Shown: positions 6,862 to 15,890, counted from the stretch's first letter. The stretch: DNA of 33,577 bases from Chthonomonadales bacterium (GCA_027459625.1 DAIDHP010000044.1:1-33577); one strand, 5' to 3'. Numbers and translations are program-made. The notes: generated from the letters alone by a model not told the origin.

Positions 6862-7962
6862 TCATTCATAAACGCACTCATTCATAGCCTCCGCGTACGC
6901 CTCCAGACTGGCGACGGGAACATGAAAGAAATGGTCGCTGGGGCTCATAATGTAGCCGCCGTTTTCGCCATAGGTCTCGAAGAGATGATGAACATGACTA
7001 CTTATCGACTCCTTGTCCCCCTCCTCCAGATAGGTGTTCTGGTCCAATCCGCCAATCAGCGCCACCTGAGCCCCGATACGCCGCTTCAACTCGCTCGGAC
7101 GCGCATCTCCCCCCATCTCAGGCGGGGTGAGCGTTTCACTGGCGTCGCATCCGTTCGCCACGACCCGTTCCAGAATGGGCATCATCCCTCCGCATGTGTG
7201 ATACACCGCTTTGTGGCCAATGGCGTGCAGAGCGTCATGCATTTTGCGATCGAAAGGCAGGCAGAATTTGTCGAAATACTTCGGAGATATGACCGTGGAG
7301 GACGCCGCTCCGCCGCCAGTCTCCACCAAATCATACGCGGCTCCAGACAAGCTCTCCTCGATGAACCTCTCTTTCTTGCGCCATAACGCCTCAAGCAGGG
7401 ATAACACCCAGTCAGGCTTATCCGCCGCCGCCATGATAAGCTCCTCGGTTCCCATAAGACAGGCGGCGTGCTGCCAGCAGCCTCCCTGATCCCCCCACAC
7501 GAAGCCTCTCATGATGCCGTCCTGTCCCAGTTCGTCGTAATCCCTCTTCAACGCCTCCTTGTCCAGTACCGGCACCGGCATATACCTCTCCAGAAGATCC
7601 AAATCCTCCTCTTTTTTGATGAGACCGGAGATGATCCATGTGGTGATGGGATTCGCCCCCATGGTTTGTTCGAGAGTTCCTTTCGGCGTGGTGACGACGT
7701 ACCGCCATCGGCGCTCTCCTTCCGGCGCGTCAAGCTCCACCGTATCCAATATCCAGTTCGGGGTCTCCTGCGGAATCGTGGGGAAACGGGATAGAGAGGC
7801 GTCCAACCCGAAACGACGAAAGGCTTCTATATCCGATATCCCACCCAGGTAGGTATTGAGGTGAAATGGTTGCCACTGATGAACGGACGCCGGAACCCGA
7901 TCCGGCTTTCCCCTGTTCAGTGCGATTAGCATTCTTTCCTTGGAGGTCATGGGTTTTGGCAT
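6862..7962 (-). CDS. URO-D superfamily protein, corrinoid methyltransferase-like (MtaA/MtbA-like)
   Basis: A 366-aa protein of the uroporphyrinogen decarboxylase superfamily. It starts MTSKERMLIALNRGKPDRVP, the usual opening of the methyltransferase-like branch, and has the C-terminal YHTCGGMMPILERVVANGC segment: His-X-Cys plus a later Cys, the pattern that binds zinc in MtaA/MtbA-type methylcobamide:thiol methyltransferases. VALIGGLDQ and the final YIMSPSDH also fit. The FRQAGRYLPEY-like active-site segment of true HemE is absent, so haem synthesis is unlikely. Start ATG at 7962 has AAAGGAA upstream. It lies 53 nt after the serine ammonia-lyase on the same strand, so the two are probably one transcript. 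Substrate unknown; no corrinoid protein gene is in the window. A link to the B12 genes is inference. Confidence 0.82.
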   Translation of the reverse strand: MPKPMTSKERMLIALNRGKPDRVPASVHQWQPFHLNTYLGGISDIEAFRRFGLDASLSRFPTIPQETPNWILDTVELDAPEGERRWRYVVTTPKGTLEQTMGANPITTWIISGLIKKEEDLDLLERYMPVPVLDKEALKRDYDELGQDGIMRGFVWGDQGGCWQHAACLMGTEELIMAAADKPDWVLSLLEALWRKKERFIEESLSGAAYDLVETGGGAASSTVISPKYFDKFCLPFDRKMHDALHAIGHKAVYHTCGGMMPILERVVANGCDASETLTPPEMGGDARPSELKRRIGAQVALIGGLDQNTYLEEGDKESISSHVHHLFETYGENGGYIMSPSDHFFHVPVASLEAYAEAMNECVYE

Positions 7963-8015
7963 GATATGTTTCCTTTCACATCCTTAAGGAATTATGTATT
8001 TTTTATCGTATCCTA

Positions 8016-9227
8016 TTACCTGTCTAAGCCGGATTGTCGCAATTCGATGCTCGCGAGTCCTCCGCTTGAGGTTTCGCGGTACCGGCTGTTCAGGTCCAGC
8101 CCCGTTCGCATCATCGTCATCACCACATCATCAAAGGAGATACGGTGCGTTCCATCGGAAAGGATGGCGTATTGAGCGCAATCCAAAGCGCGCGTGGCGG
8201 CGAAAGCGTTTCGCTCGATGCAGGGAATTTGCACTAGCCCCGCAACGGGGTCGCATGTGAGCCCGAGATGGTGCTCTATGCCCATCTCCGCGGCATACTC
8301 AGTCTGCCTAGGGGTGGCTCCAAGCAGTTGAGCCGCCGCTGCTGAAGCCATGGCGCAGGCGGTTCCCACCTCCCCCTGGCACCCCACCTCCGCGCCGGAT
8401 ATGGAACCGTTGAACTTCACGATGTTCCCTACCAAGCCTGCGGTTGCCAGTGCGCAATATATCTCATGATCCGTGTGCTCATGCGCCTTCTTCAGATAGA
8501 GCAGAACAGCGGGAAGGACTCCGCACGATCCGCAAGTGGGAGCCGTAACCACCACTCCGCCCGCCGCATTCTCCTCCGACGCACCCAGGGCGTAGGAGAA
8601 GAGAAGAACCGCGCGGCGCAGATGCGTGCTGGAGAGTTTGGCTCTGGCGTGATAATCCGCCGCCTTGCGCGATAGATGCAGGCTGCCTGGAAGCACCCCC
8701 TCCGTGCTGACTCCGCGCTGGACACACTCGCGCATTACTCGCCATATCTCCGCCAAATAATCCCATATCCCCTCGCCTTCACTATCGGTTGCAAGCTCCC
8801 AAAGAGGCTTTCCGCTGGAGAAGGATAGCTCCAACGCCTCGCGCATGGTTGAGAATTCATATACTTTGGAGGTTTGCGCGGTTCCGTTCTCATCCGCCAC
8901 GGCTCCCCCACCGATGCTGTACGCTCTCCATTTGCGAATTGTATTTCCGAATTCATCCAAAGACTCGAACTCCATGCCGTTCGGATGGAATGGCAATCGA
9001 ATATCCGGCTCCCATTTGATAGCGACCTCATTGCCAAGCGCCTCCTTGATCGCCTTGTCCGTCAGATGCCCTTTGCCGGTGGCGGCCAAGCTGCCGTAGA
9101 GGGTTACGCGAAATCCGCTCGCCTCGGGATTTTCCCGACGAAAACGCAACGCGGCGCTTTTGGGGCCCATCGTGTGGCTCGAAGATGGACCCGTTCCTAT
9201 TCGATACAACTCCCGTATCGATTGCAT
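8016..9227 (-). CDS. sdaA: L-serine ammonia-lyase, iron-sulfur type
   Basis: A 403-aa single-chain L-serine dehydratase that deaminates serine to pyruvate. The N-terminal beta part opens with GTGPSSSHTMGP, and the alpha part has the cluster cysteines in TAPTCGSCGVLPAV, GAEVGCQGEVG and LTCDPVAGLVQIPCIERN, plus EYAAEMGIEHHLG. These bind the catalytic 4Fe-4S cluster of this family. Both domains are fused, as in the bacterial single-polypeptide enzymes (about 400-460 aa). ATG at 9227 is preceded by AAAGGGTAGAG. The upstream promoter is at 9299-9327; the URO-D-like gene follows 53 nt downstream. Confidence 0.96.
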   Translation of the reverse strand: MQSIRELYRIGTGPSSSHTMGPKSAALRFRRENPEASGFRVTLYGSLAATGKGHLTDKAIKEALGNEVAIKWEPDIRLPFHPNGMEFESLDEFGNTIRKWRAYSIGGGAVADENGTAQTSKVYEFSTMREALELSFSSGKPLWELATDSEGEGIWDYLAEIWRVMRECVQRGVSTEGVLPGSLHLSRKAADYHARAKLSSTHLRRAVLLFSYALGASEENAAGGVVVTAPTCGSCGVLPAVLLYLKKAHEHTDHEIYCALATAGLVGNIVKFNGSISGAEVGCQGEVGTACAMASAAAAQLLGATPRQTEYAAEMGIEHHLGLTCDPVAGLVQIPCIERNAFAATRALDCAQYAILSDGTHRISFDDVVMTMMRTGLDLNSRYRETSSGGLASIELRQSGLDR

Positions 9228-9298
9228 AAAATCTCTACCCTTTCCCGCATGGCGAAAAACTCAAACAAAGGCATCATCCATTGCGCATCATGCAATTC

Positions 9299-9327
9299 AT
9301 TATAGACCTGAAGATGCAAATACACAA
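9299..9327 (-). promoter_or_regulatory. Probable promoter of the serine ammonia-lyase gene
   Basis: On the minus strand TTGTGT (9322-9327), a 17-nt spacer and perfect TATAAT (9299-9304) lie about 70 nt upstream of the start codon. It is divergent from the FG-GAP gene promoter, whose -35 starts 34 nt away. Confidence 0.65.
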
Positions 9328-9360
9328 ATAAAATGACTCGGTCATATTGTGAAAATTGCG

Positions 9361-9389
9361 TTGCCGAGTAGGAAGAAACAGTTTATAAT
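9361..9389 (+). promoter_or_regulatory. Promoter of the FG-GAP protein gene
   Basis: TTGCCG (9361-9366), a 17-nt spacer and perfect TATAAT (9384-9389). The predicted start point near 9396 falls at or just before the upstream in-frame ATG (9398). This argues that translation starts at the GTG at 9419, or that a leaderless message starts at 9398. Confidence 0.72.
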
Positions 9390-9418
9390 GCAAAAGAATG
9401 AAATTGCGAGGGGTGAAT

Positions 9419-10690
9419 GTGAAACTCAAAGTTGCTTGCCTAATGTTTCTGGTTCTCGCCGGGACGCTTCTGAATGCGAAAGCATCGTTACCCAACTTTC
9501 AAAGCATCATCATCGACAGTACGATACAAGCGAATTCCCATAAACCGAAGGTTTTCGCCGTTTTCTCCAAGGATGGTTACAACGACCTTGGCAGTCTGGA
9601 TTCGCAAGGCTTCAAACTTTATCGCTACACCCGGCATTGGAAGGCTTATACTATCTTCCAGCCCGGTGCGCCGCCATCCGGATTCGAAGATTCCTCCGTG
9701 GCGGATATTAACGGCGATGGCTGGAATGACATCGTGCTTGGCGGGTGGGCGAATCGCACTATCTGGGCGGAGAATCCGGAGGGTGAGGGCAAGGACCCCT
9801 ATACGACACCATGGAAAGTGCATGTGGTGGATACAAAACGCTTCTCGCACGAGGTCGTCGCCGCTCATCTCACACCGAACGGCAAATGCGATATCGTCAC
9901 CACATCCGGCATCTATTTTCAGGGGAAAACGCCGGATGATTGGACATATGTGGATATCGGTCGCGGCGGACAGGGCACCTGCGTGGGGAACGTTCTGCAC
10001 AACCATGACGGCTACAAGGATGTGGTCGCCATCTACGTTAAAAACGGCAAGAATCAGATCGCATGGTTTGAGAATCCGGGGCACACCGGACGCAACCCCA
10101 TCACCGGACATTGGAAGGTTCATATCATCGATCCCAATCCCGGAGGTGACGAGGATAATCGAGACATGGATGAAATGGCGCTTACCTTCGGAGACATCAA
10201 CGGTGACGGGCGTCCGGATATCATCGCCGCGAGCATGGGGGAGGGGCCGGACCCCATGAACGACGAGCGGCAGATCGGGGACGGCTTGGTGTGGTATGAA
10301 TGCCCCGCAAATCCGCGCACAGGAGTCTGGGTGAAGCATGTGATTGATCCAACTGTGGCTTGGGTTCACGCCACCTCCATTCAGTTGGCGGATTTCGGCG
10401 GTGATGGTCATACGGACATCTGCTTCGCGGAGCAGGATCAGAGCCGCATGCGTAAGGACGGCAAGCCAGGGCAACTCCTTGGAATCTATTATAACGTTCG
10501 TGGGAACGGAACCGTTTGGCGGCTTCAGACTCTAAGCCAATATCCGTATCAGTTCGCAGGAGGTTTTAATTCGAGAGTGGGGATCATTGGAAAGGATAAG
10601 CTGCCAAGCATTTTAACTTCAAGACACGGCTTTTTCAACGATCCCAACCCATTGATATTGTGGAGAAACAGATCCAAGCCGTTGAGGTGA
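9419..10690 (+). CDS. Secreted FG-GAP/VCBS-repeat protein
   Basis: A 423-aa exported beta-propeller-type protein. The N-terminus (KLKVACLMFLVLAGTLLNAKA) is a classical signal peptide. Calcium-binding FG-GAP blades are visible as DINGDGWNDIVLGG, DINGDGRPDIIAA and DFGGDGHTDICFAE, with recurring WKVHVVD and WFENPG segments between them. Such proteins bind carbohydrates or other surface ligands, or act in degradation; the specific role is unknown. I chose GTG at 9419 because GAGGGG precedes it by 5 nt and the promoter places the message start at about 9396; ATG at 9398 is the alternative. A degenerate copy of the 3' end lies at 13326-13556. Confidence 0.85.
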   Translation: MKLKVACLMFLVLAGTLLNAKASLPNFQSIIIDSTIQANSHKPKVFAVFSKDGYNDLGSLDSQGFKLYRYTRHWKAYTIFQPGAPPSGFEDSSVADINGDGWNDIVLGGWANRTIWAENPEGEGKDPYTTPWKVHVVDTKRFSHEVVAAHLTPNGKCDIVTTSGIYFQGKTPDDWTYVDIGRGGQGTCVGNVLHNHDGYKDVVAIYVKNGKNQIAWFENPGHTGRNPITGHWKVHIIDPNPGGDEDNRDMDEMALTFGDINGDGRPDIIAASMGEGPDPMNDERQIGDGLVWYECPANPRTGVWVKHVIDPTVAWVHATSIQLADFGGDGHTDICFAEQDQSRMRKDGKPGQLLGIYYNVRGNGTVWRLQTLSQYPYQFAGGFNSRVGIIGKDKLPSILTSRHGFFNDPNPLILWRNRSKPLR

Positions 10691-10744
10691 CGGTACCCCA
10701 ATGAATATCGATTATATGTATTTTTACGTCATACGTGGCGGAAC

Positions 10745-11587
10745 AGTATTTAATTGTCAAACAGTCTAACCATGCGTAATTTGACAAGAGTGAATCTTAC
10801 CCCGTATATGCATAAAGCAAGCGGAATCCAAAACCATAAAATGTATGTGTGAGGGATATGGCGATCGCCTGGAAACGGATAGACCACTAAAAAAACGGAT
10901 AATACATCCCAATATTATAAACGAAATCCATCTTCGAAATGTGGCTTCAACGAATAACCGGTGAAGCCATGAGACCCTTCAAACATTACTCCAAGAATCA
11001 ATCCCGCAATTATCCCAATGTAAACAAGGATGGTCGAGTGGAATTGATAAGTTAATCGGAAATTGATAAAGTAACTGCACATCACCCATGCCGTCAAACC
11101 GCCTATTTGATATGGAAGAACACCTGACGCAACACCCTTCGGGAGGGTGCCCGAGTTTACATAGTTGAACACGCTACGATTCTCCAAATCGCGTAAGCGG
11201 TTCGCCTCGACGCAAAACAGACCTAAATCCAGCATCCTCAGATCATCCGGCAAATCGATTGTGACGTCCACTCTGGTGGCATCGATAATCGCCGCAAAAT
11301 AATCCCCAGTCGTAATAATGCTCTCCGGAGATGAGGCGCACACCTCCTTGATATGAGCTACTGCGCTTTTTAAAACTTTCTCATCGTTATTCGAGATCGA
11401 AGTCCCATTATCCGCAGTAATCGAAGTTGTCGGATCACATCTTCCGTAGAGTCTCCGAGGCGTTCCAAAGCCTCCCGCGCCACCGCCCTCACTGATAAGA
11501 GCTTGCATAAAAAAAAGCATACACTACCATTGCAATTAATACACTTATCGAAATACTCCCTTTTTCTTTAAAGGTATTAGGTGACAT
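10745..11587 (-). pseudogene. Decayed multi-span membrane protein gene
   Basis: The clearest open stretch is 10915-11520 (201 aa), with hydrophobic segments such as LTAWVMCSYFINF and ILVYIGIIAGLILGVMF. Upstream, an ATG at 11587 opens a frame with a membrane helix (KGSISVLIAMVVYAFF) that joins the main frame if one base is removed from the run of eight A at 11509-11516. Downstream, the frame continues past a TAA at 10915 with a further membrane-like stretch (YILWFWIPLALCIYG) to a stop near 10750. I do not recognise the family. The most economical reading is one membrane protein broken by a homopolymer indel and an in-frame stop. The ATG overlaps the stop of the next gene upstream by 11 nt, so the two were probably one operon. 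Confidence 0.55.
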
Positions 11588-11990
11588 CCATCTGTGACGC
11601 ATCATCAGTGTTATCATCTTGCGAAACATGCTTATTAACCAAACGCCTGAACTGTTTCCTAACGCTTCGGTTTAAGAAAAACCGAAGGTTGTCCCAGATT
11701 GCAAACTCAACTCCCAATCGATTGCCAACGCCTTTGCCGGCACTCCTCCTGATCCATCTTAGTTGCGCCTTGGAAAGTTCCGAGGCGTATTTCAATGCAT
11801 ACGAAGAGGAAGCGACGTCCCCGCGCTCTTTTGAGATATTTTCCCTTTTCAAACCCGGGCGAAATATCGCCGCGCATATGATGAAATAGAGGTATGGATA
11901 AGCGACAAGATAAATATAGGGTTTATTGCCAGTTACAATCGCTAATGTTAAAATCAGGATGACACTAAAAACTACGCCTATAGCAACGGC
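11577..11990 (-). pseudogene. Membrane protein remnant lacking a normal start
   Basis: The frame is open from 11990 to the stop at 11577. It encodes two probable membrane helices (VVFSVILILTLAIV and IYLVAYPYLYFIICAAIF) followed by a basic soluble tail (KAQLRWIRRSAGKGVGNRLG, later NRSVRKQFRRLVNKH). No ATG or GTG occurs in frame before the helices; the only usable start is a TTG at 11852, after both helices. A neighbouring frame begins ATG at about 12008 and ends just where this one opens, which would fit a small indel. Family unknown. It overlaps the next membrane gene by 11 nt. Confidence 0.5.
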
Positions 11991-12057
11991 TTAAGATAAC
12001 ACATCGTTTCCACACTACGAGATATAAGTTCCTGACATAATGGCATATGAATCTCAT

Positions 12058-12345
12058 TCATTCCGTGGTTTTCTCGTAAAACACCACCCCAAACATCCGG
12101 ATATGGTTGACGACGTCCGCATCGCTTATATCTTTTAAAAGGGAGAGATCGAAGGTGTAGGGCAGGAGCAAGTCGTCTATCTCGTCCGTGATGCTGTATA
12201 AAATCTTACGGTTTAGATCCTCCCCGCCGGTCAGGGTCATGTCTATATCGGAGCCGTTTCGGTAATTCCCCTTGGCGCGAGAACCGTAAAGAATCGCTCT
12301 CTCCACCTCGGTATGACATGCCAAGACCTCACATATCTTCTCCAC
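12058..12345 (-). CDS. MntA-like minimal nucleotidyltransferase (antitoxin)
   Basis: A 95-aa protein with the minimal nucleotidyltransferase signature GSRAKGNYRNGSDID (residues 21-35), which fits GSX10DXD exactly. In characterised MntA-HepT pairs this enzyme AMPylates a tyrosine of the HEPN partner and so neutralises it. The start is a GTG at 12345, with the frame open a few codons more to a stop. It overlaps the HEPN gene by 103 nt, far more than usual for such pairs. Length is typical (about 100 aa). The HI0073/HI0074 pair of Haemophilus has the same architecture; activity here is inferred. Confidence 0.88.
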   Translation of the reverse strand: MEKICEVLACHTEVERAILYGSRAKGNYRNGSDIDMTLTGGEDLNRKILYSITDEIDDLLLPYTFDLSLLKDISDADVVNHIRMFGVVFYEKTTE

Positions 12346-12791
12346 TGTCTCATCATATAATCCGTATCACATTCCTCCCGCCTCCGGATAATATCCATTG
12401 TCTCCCAAAACGCTATGAATTCTTGAATATAGGTATCAAGTATGGCATGAGCAATATCGAGTGCCACGTCTTCATTATATGTATGCGAAGTGAGATTTCG
12501 ATCCCTTATCATACTCATCCAGGCATCCCCATTTTGGATGATTTCTCTTTTGTACGCCTCGCACGTGGCATCCTTCGAACCGTACAGGATTTGCGTCCCC
12601 CTACTCTCAAGAAAATCCTTCATGGTGTTCCAAGCCAGTTCGTGCGTAAATTCAAATGCTTGGATAAGTCCTTGTTGTTCGAGATCGGTAAGCGGCCTTT
12701 CATTGGCTAAGTTAACCGCGTCCTTCAACCTATTTACAGCCGACTGATAATGATTTAAACGTTGTATCCAACATACATCCTGTTCGTTCAT
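12243..12791 (-). CDS. HepT/HI0074-like HEPN protein (toxin, nucleotidyltransferase substrate-binding family)
   Basis: A 182-aa four-helix HEPN protein of the HI0074 family. Diagnostic segments are LEQQGLIQAFEFTHELAWNT, GSKDATCEAYKREII and MIRDRNLTSHTYNE. The last contains R98, H103 and Y105, exactly the RX4HXY motif that forms the RNase active site and the AMPylated tyrosine in HepT toxins. ATG at 12791 has AAGGCG upstream. Relatives are about 140-150 aa; the last 30-35 residues here are arginine- and tryptophan-rich and are read out of frame over the mntA start, so a lost native stop is likely. It precedes mntA in one transcript. The pair sits in a decayed stretch, as is common for mobile toxin-antitoxin units. 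Confidence 0.87.
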   Translation of the reverse strand: MNEQDVCWIQRLNHYQSAVNRLKDAVNLANERPLTDLEQQGLIQAFEFTHELAWNTMKDFLESRGTQILYGSKDATCEAYKREIIQNGDAWMSMIRDRNLTSHTYNEDVALDIAHAILDTYIQEFIAFWETMDIIRRREECDTDYMMRQWRRYVRSWHVIPRWRERFFTVLAPRGITETAPI

Positions 12792-13325
12792 TGTTCGCCT
12801 TGTGTTTCAGACCTCGTTTACCGCAATTACATAATGATAAAAATGATCCGCATGCTCTATTTCAAAAGAACTCCGCCTTCCATTCGAAGGAGTCTCGTGG
12901 ATATTCTTACTTGATAGTATCACCAATTGAAGTGGAATCAGCGTTTTCGACGCCTCAGTCTATCAAGCCATAAAGCTTTACTATTTGGGTCTTGAGAGGA
13001 TATCCTCCATCGGGCGTAAAATGGTTACATAGAGATTGGCGATGGACTATTGAAGGTTGGACTCATCTTCGAAAACATCCTACTCATAAATGAAGAGGTT
13101 GACATACGAGCGTAATTTGTACAAAATACGAGATATGCAACGTTCTTTTCCTCCCTGTTCCGGGAAAGTTTATAATAGCTTGATTACTTTGTTGCATAAC
13201 ATTGGAAACTGTTCTTTCAATCTCCGTAACGAAAGTAGCATGCCGGCTTAATAAGGGACAGAAAGACGGTAATATCTTTTGTCGTGCCGTCAAGGAGGGG
13301 ATGTCAGGCTTGGCGATCAAAAGAT
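12792..13325. other. AT-rich intergenic stretch without a supported gene
   Basis: These 534 nt separate the HEPN gene start from the FG-GAP remnant. Frames are short and unlike known proteins. Promoter-like hexamers occur (TTGACA near 13099; TATAAT near 13170), but spacing to partner elements is poor. No terminal repeats, tRNA or complete insertion sequence is evident. I read it as non-coding or eroded sequence. Confidence 0.5.
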
Positions 13326-13556
13326 GAAAGTTTAAAAGCCTCGTTTACGCGAACCGGGAGCGTCTGGCGATTTCAAGTGTTTAGCAAATATCCGGATCAG
13401 TACGCCTGAGGATTCAATTATAGTGTGGGGATTATTGGCAAGGATAAGCCGCCAAGTTTCTTCACCTCAAGACACGGCGTTCTTAACGATCCCAACCCAT
13501 TTTTACTATGGCGTAATATGACCCACTCATCATTGAAAGGCGGATCCTTCCGTTGA
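13326..13556 (+). pseudogene. Degenerate 3' fragment of a second FG-GAP gene
   Basis: In frame this reads TGSVWRFQVFSKYPDQYA, a TGA stop at a position where the intact copy has Gly, then GFNYSVGIIGKDKPP, SFFTSRHGVLNDPNP and FLLWRN. It aligns with the last ~60 residues of the protein at 9419-10690 (GFNSRVGIIGKDKLP, ILTSRHGFFNDPNP, LILWRN). By hand, 27 of 36 residues after the stop are identical. No start or upstream blades remain. Its terminal TGA overlaps the TTG start of the GH78-like gene, so the remnant directly abuts that gene. Confidence 0.85.
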
Positions 13557-15890
13557 AGCTATCTCAAATTCTATTAAGCATTTGTGGCGTAATTACATGC
13601 GTCTCGTCGCTGCAGGCGCGTCCGCCCACGGTTGACCCAACGTATGGAATGAAACCAACCGCAATCAAAAAAGTCGCCGTGAAATCAGTACCGACGGCGC
13701 AATGGATATGGGCGTCCCGCACATCCGACATCCAGACGATATACGCGCGAAAGACGTTTTACTTGAAACGCGTCCCCCGCAACGCATATTTGTATGTCAC
13801 TGCGGACAATATATTCACGGCATGGTTAAACGGACACCGTCTGGGTTCCACTCCCTCCTCCTCCGACGACCTCGCTTGGGAGCTCACGCAACACTACTCC
13901 CTCGCTCCTTATCTTCTCCCCGGCAAAAACGTTCTCGCCATAAGGGGGGTGAATCAAGGCGGCGCGGCGGGCATCCTCGCGATGTTGCGGGCGAACGAAT
14001 CGTGTATCCTCGTTACCGACGTGTCTTGGCGGATTCTGGACGCCTCCACCCCGCCGCTATCGTGGAACTCTCCGGAATTCCACGATAACTCTTGGCGGAA
14101 AGCCACGGTCATCGCGCCTTACGGCAAAGGCGTATGGGGAGGAAACCTTCAAGGCTGGCCAGGGGGGGGAGAAAACGTGAGCTTTCTCGCTCACATGACC
14201 ATCCCGGCTGTCAAAGTGACAACCCTCATGGGCGCGGATTCGATCTCAGGTGCGCAATCGCTTGTCGGTAACAAGCGAGGCGACGCGACTATCAAACCGG
14301 ATTCGTCAATGAAGAGCGCAAGGCGCGTACTCCTCCTTGATTTTGGGAAGGAGTTGGCGGGGCGCGTACAAGTCTGGGGCACGGCGGGGGCGCAGGTGAT
14401 CATCACAACCGGTGAATCGCTGCAGGAATGCGATCCATCAGGAGCCGGCTCTGGATAATCACGGCCCGTTCACGCTTCTTTTGCAGGGTTCACAGCCAGC
14501 TTCCACGCCCTACACCGCTTTCCGTTACGCCGAAATCAGTTACAACGGAACCGCCCCGATTCGCCTCACGAAATCTATTTGCGACTTCAAGTACTATCCT
14601 GTTGAATACAAAGGCTCGTTTAGCTGCTCCGACCCTCTTCTCACCCGGATTTGGTACGCCGGAGCCTACACCGCACATCTCTGCATGCAGGAGTACATCT
14701 GGGACGCACCGAAAAGGGACAGGGGGCTATGGATCGGGGACATGCAGGTAACGGGGCAAACGATTAACAATGCATTCGGTGACCGTTTCCTTCTCGAGCG
14801 TTCCATAAACGAGGTCAGGGATCAGGCTCAGGGGGGTCGCCCCTATAACGAACTTCCCGTCAGTGAAGTCAACAGCATCCCCGGGTATTCCGCTGCGTGG
14901 TACTGCACCCTTTCGGATTTCTACCTCCATTCCGGCGATAAAACCTTCCTGAGACGCCAGCACGCGAAAATCATCTCATTGCTGAGATATATGCAAACGG
15001 ATTTTGATCGCCAGGATCTATTTAACAATCCGCGCAAAACATGGGATTTCTGCGACTGGTCCCCGGGATTTATCACGGACAGTCCCCTCGCTCGCGCCAC
15101 CACGGATATGTATATCATCTGGGGCGTGCGAAAAGCCATCTATCTCCTCGACCAATTAGGGGATCGGAGCAACGCCGTGCGATTCACCGCGTGGGAAAAG
15201 AGACTCGTTCAAGCGGCGAGAGCCAGCCTCTTCGACTCGCAAACAAATACATACGGTGACCGTCTCCAGGAGAACGTAATGTCCGTCCTGTCCGACACGG
15301 CGACAACCGCTCAGACGCCTCTTATCTACAGGAAGATCATCAAGCCCGGAGGGTCCGCATGGGCCGTGCCGCAGGGGGTCACCCTTGCGGACAGCGAGGT
15401 GATGTCGCCCTATTACGGGTATTTCGTCCTGCTGACGATGGGCAAGCTTCACGAGGATCAGGACGCTCTCAACCTCCTGAGAAGCTATTGGGGAAATATG
15501 CTTTCGCGTGGAACCACGACGATGTGGGAGATGTTCGATCCCTCATGGCCGCGAAACTTCACCTGGGTGATTGACCGTTTGCCCTACCTCAGCTTATGCC
15601 ATGGTTGGTCCTCCGGTCCCACGTCCTTTTTATCCCAGAGGATATTGGGGGTTCGTCCTACCACCCCGGGATATGCGAATATGGTTATCCAACCGAACCT
15701 GTGTGATCTCCAATGGGCGATGGGGAGCATTCCCACCCCGCACGGAGTCGTTTATGTAAAGGCGGTGAGAATTAATGGTCGTGTCAAAGTTAGGGTGAGC
15801 ATTCCCGCAGGAGTGCTTGCGAAGATCACACTTCCAGGCGTGTCGCGATTGATTCAGCGCAAAGGGGATTACTCGCTTGTATCGAAATGA
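13553..15890 (+). CDS. Secreted GH78-like alpha-L-rhamnosidase, frameshifted
   Basis: Two frames make one protein of about 780 aa. The N-terminal part (13553 to ~14426) has a signal peptide (KLSQILLSICGVITCVSSLQA) and beta-sandwich segments (QWIWASR, ARKTFYL, YVTADNIFTAWLNGHRLG). The C-terminal part (~14427 to 15890) carries the six-hairpin rhamnosidase domain: FRYAEI, DAPKRDRGLWIGDMQV, MWEMFDPSW and HGWSSGPTSFLSQRILGVRP. A +1 shift near 14424-14429 (around TGCAGGAATG) is needed to join TTGESLQ to AIHQEPALDNHGPF; it is not in a homopolymer. The enzyme would release terminal L-rhamnose from plant or bacterial polysaccharides. The start is TTG with AAAGGCGG 9 nt upstream. Whether the shift is real or an assembly error is undecided. 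Confidence 0.85.

Noticed and set aside
9488-10474. 328-aa minus-strand frame opposite the FG-GAP gene
   Set aside because: It mirrors the repeat-rich coding strand and has no start signal or domain; an antisense shadow.
13084-13320. 78-aa minus-strand frame as a transposase remnant
   Set aside because: No DDE or HTH motif and no inverted repeats were found around it.
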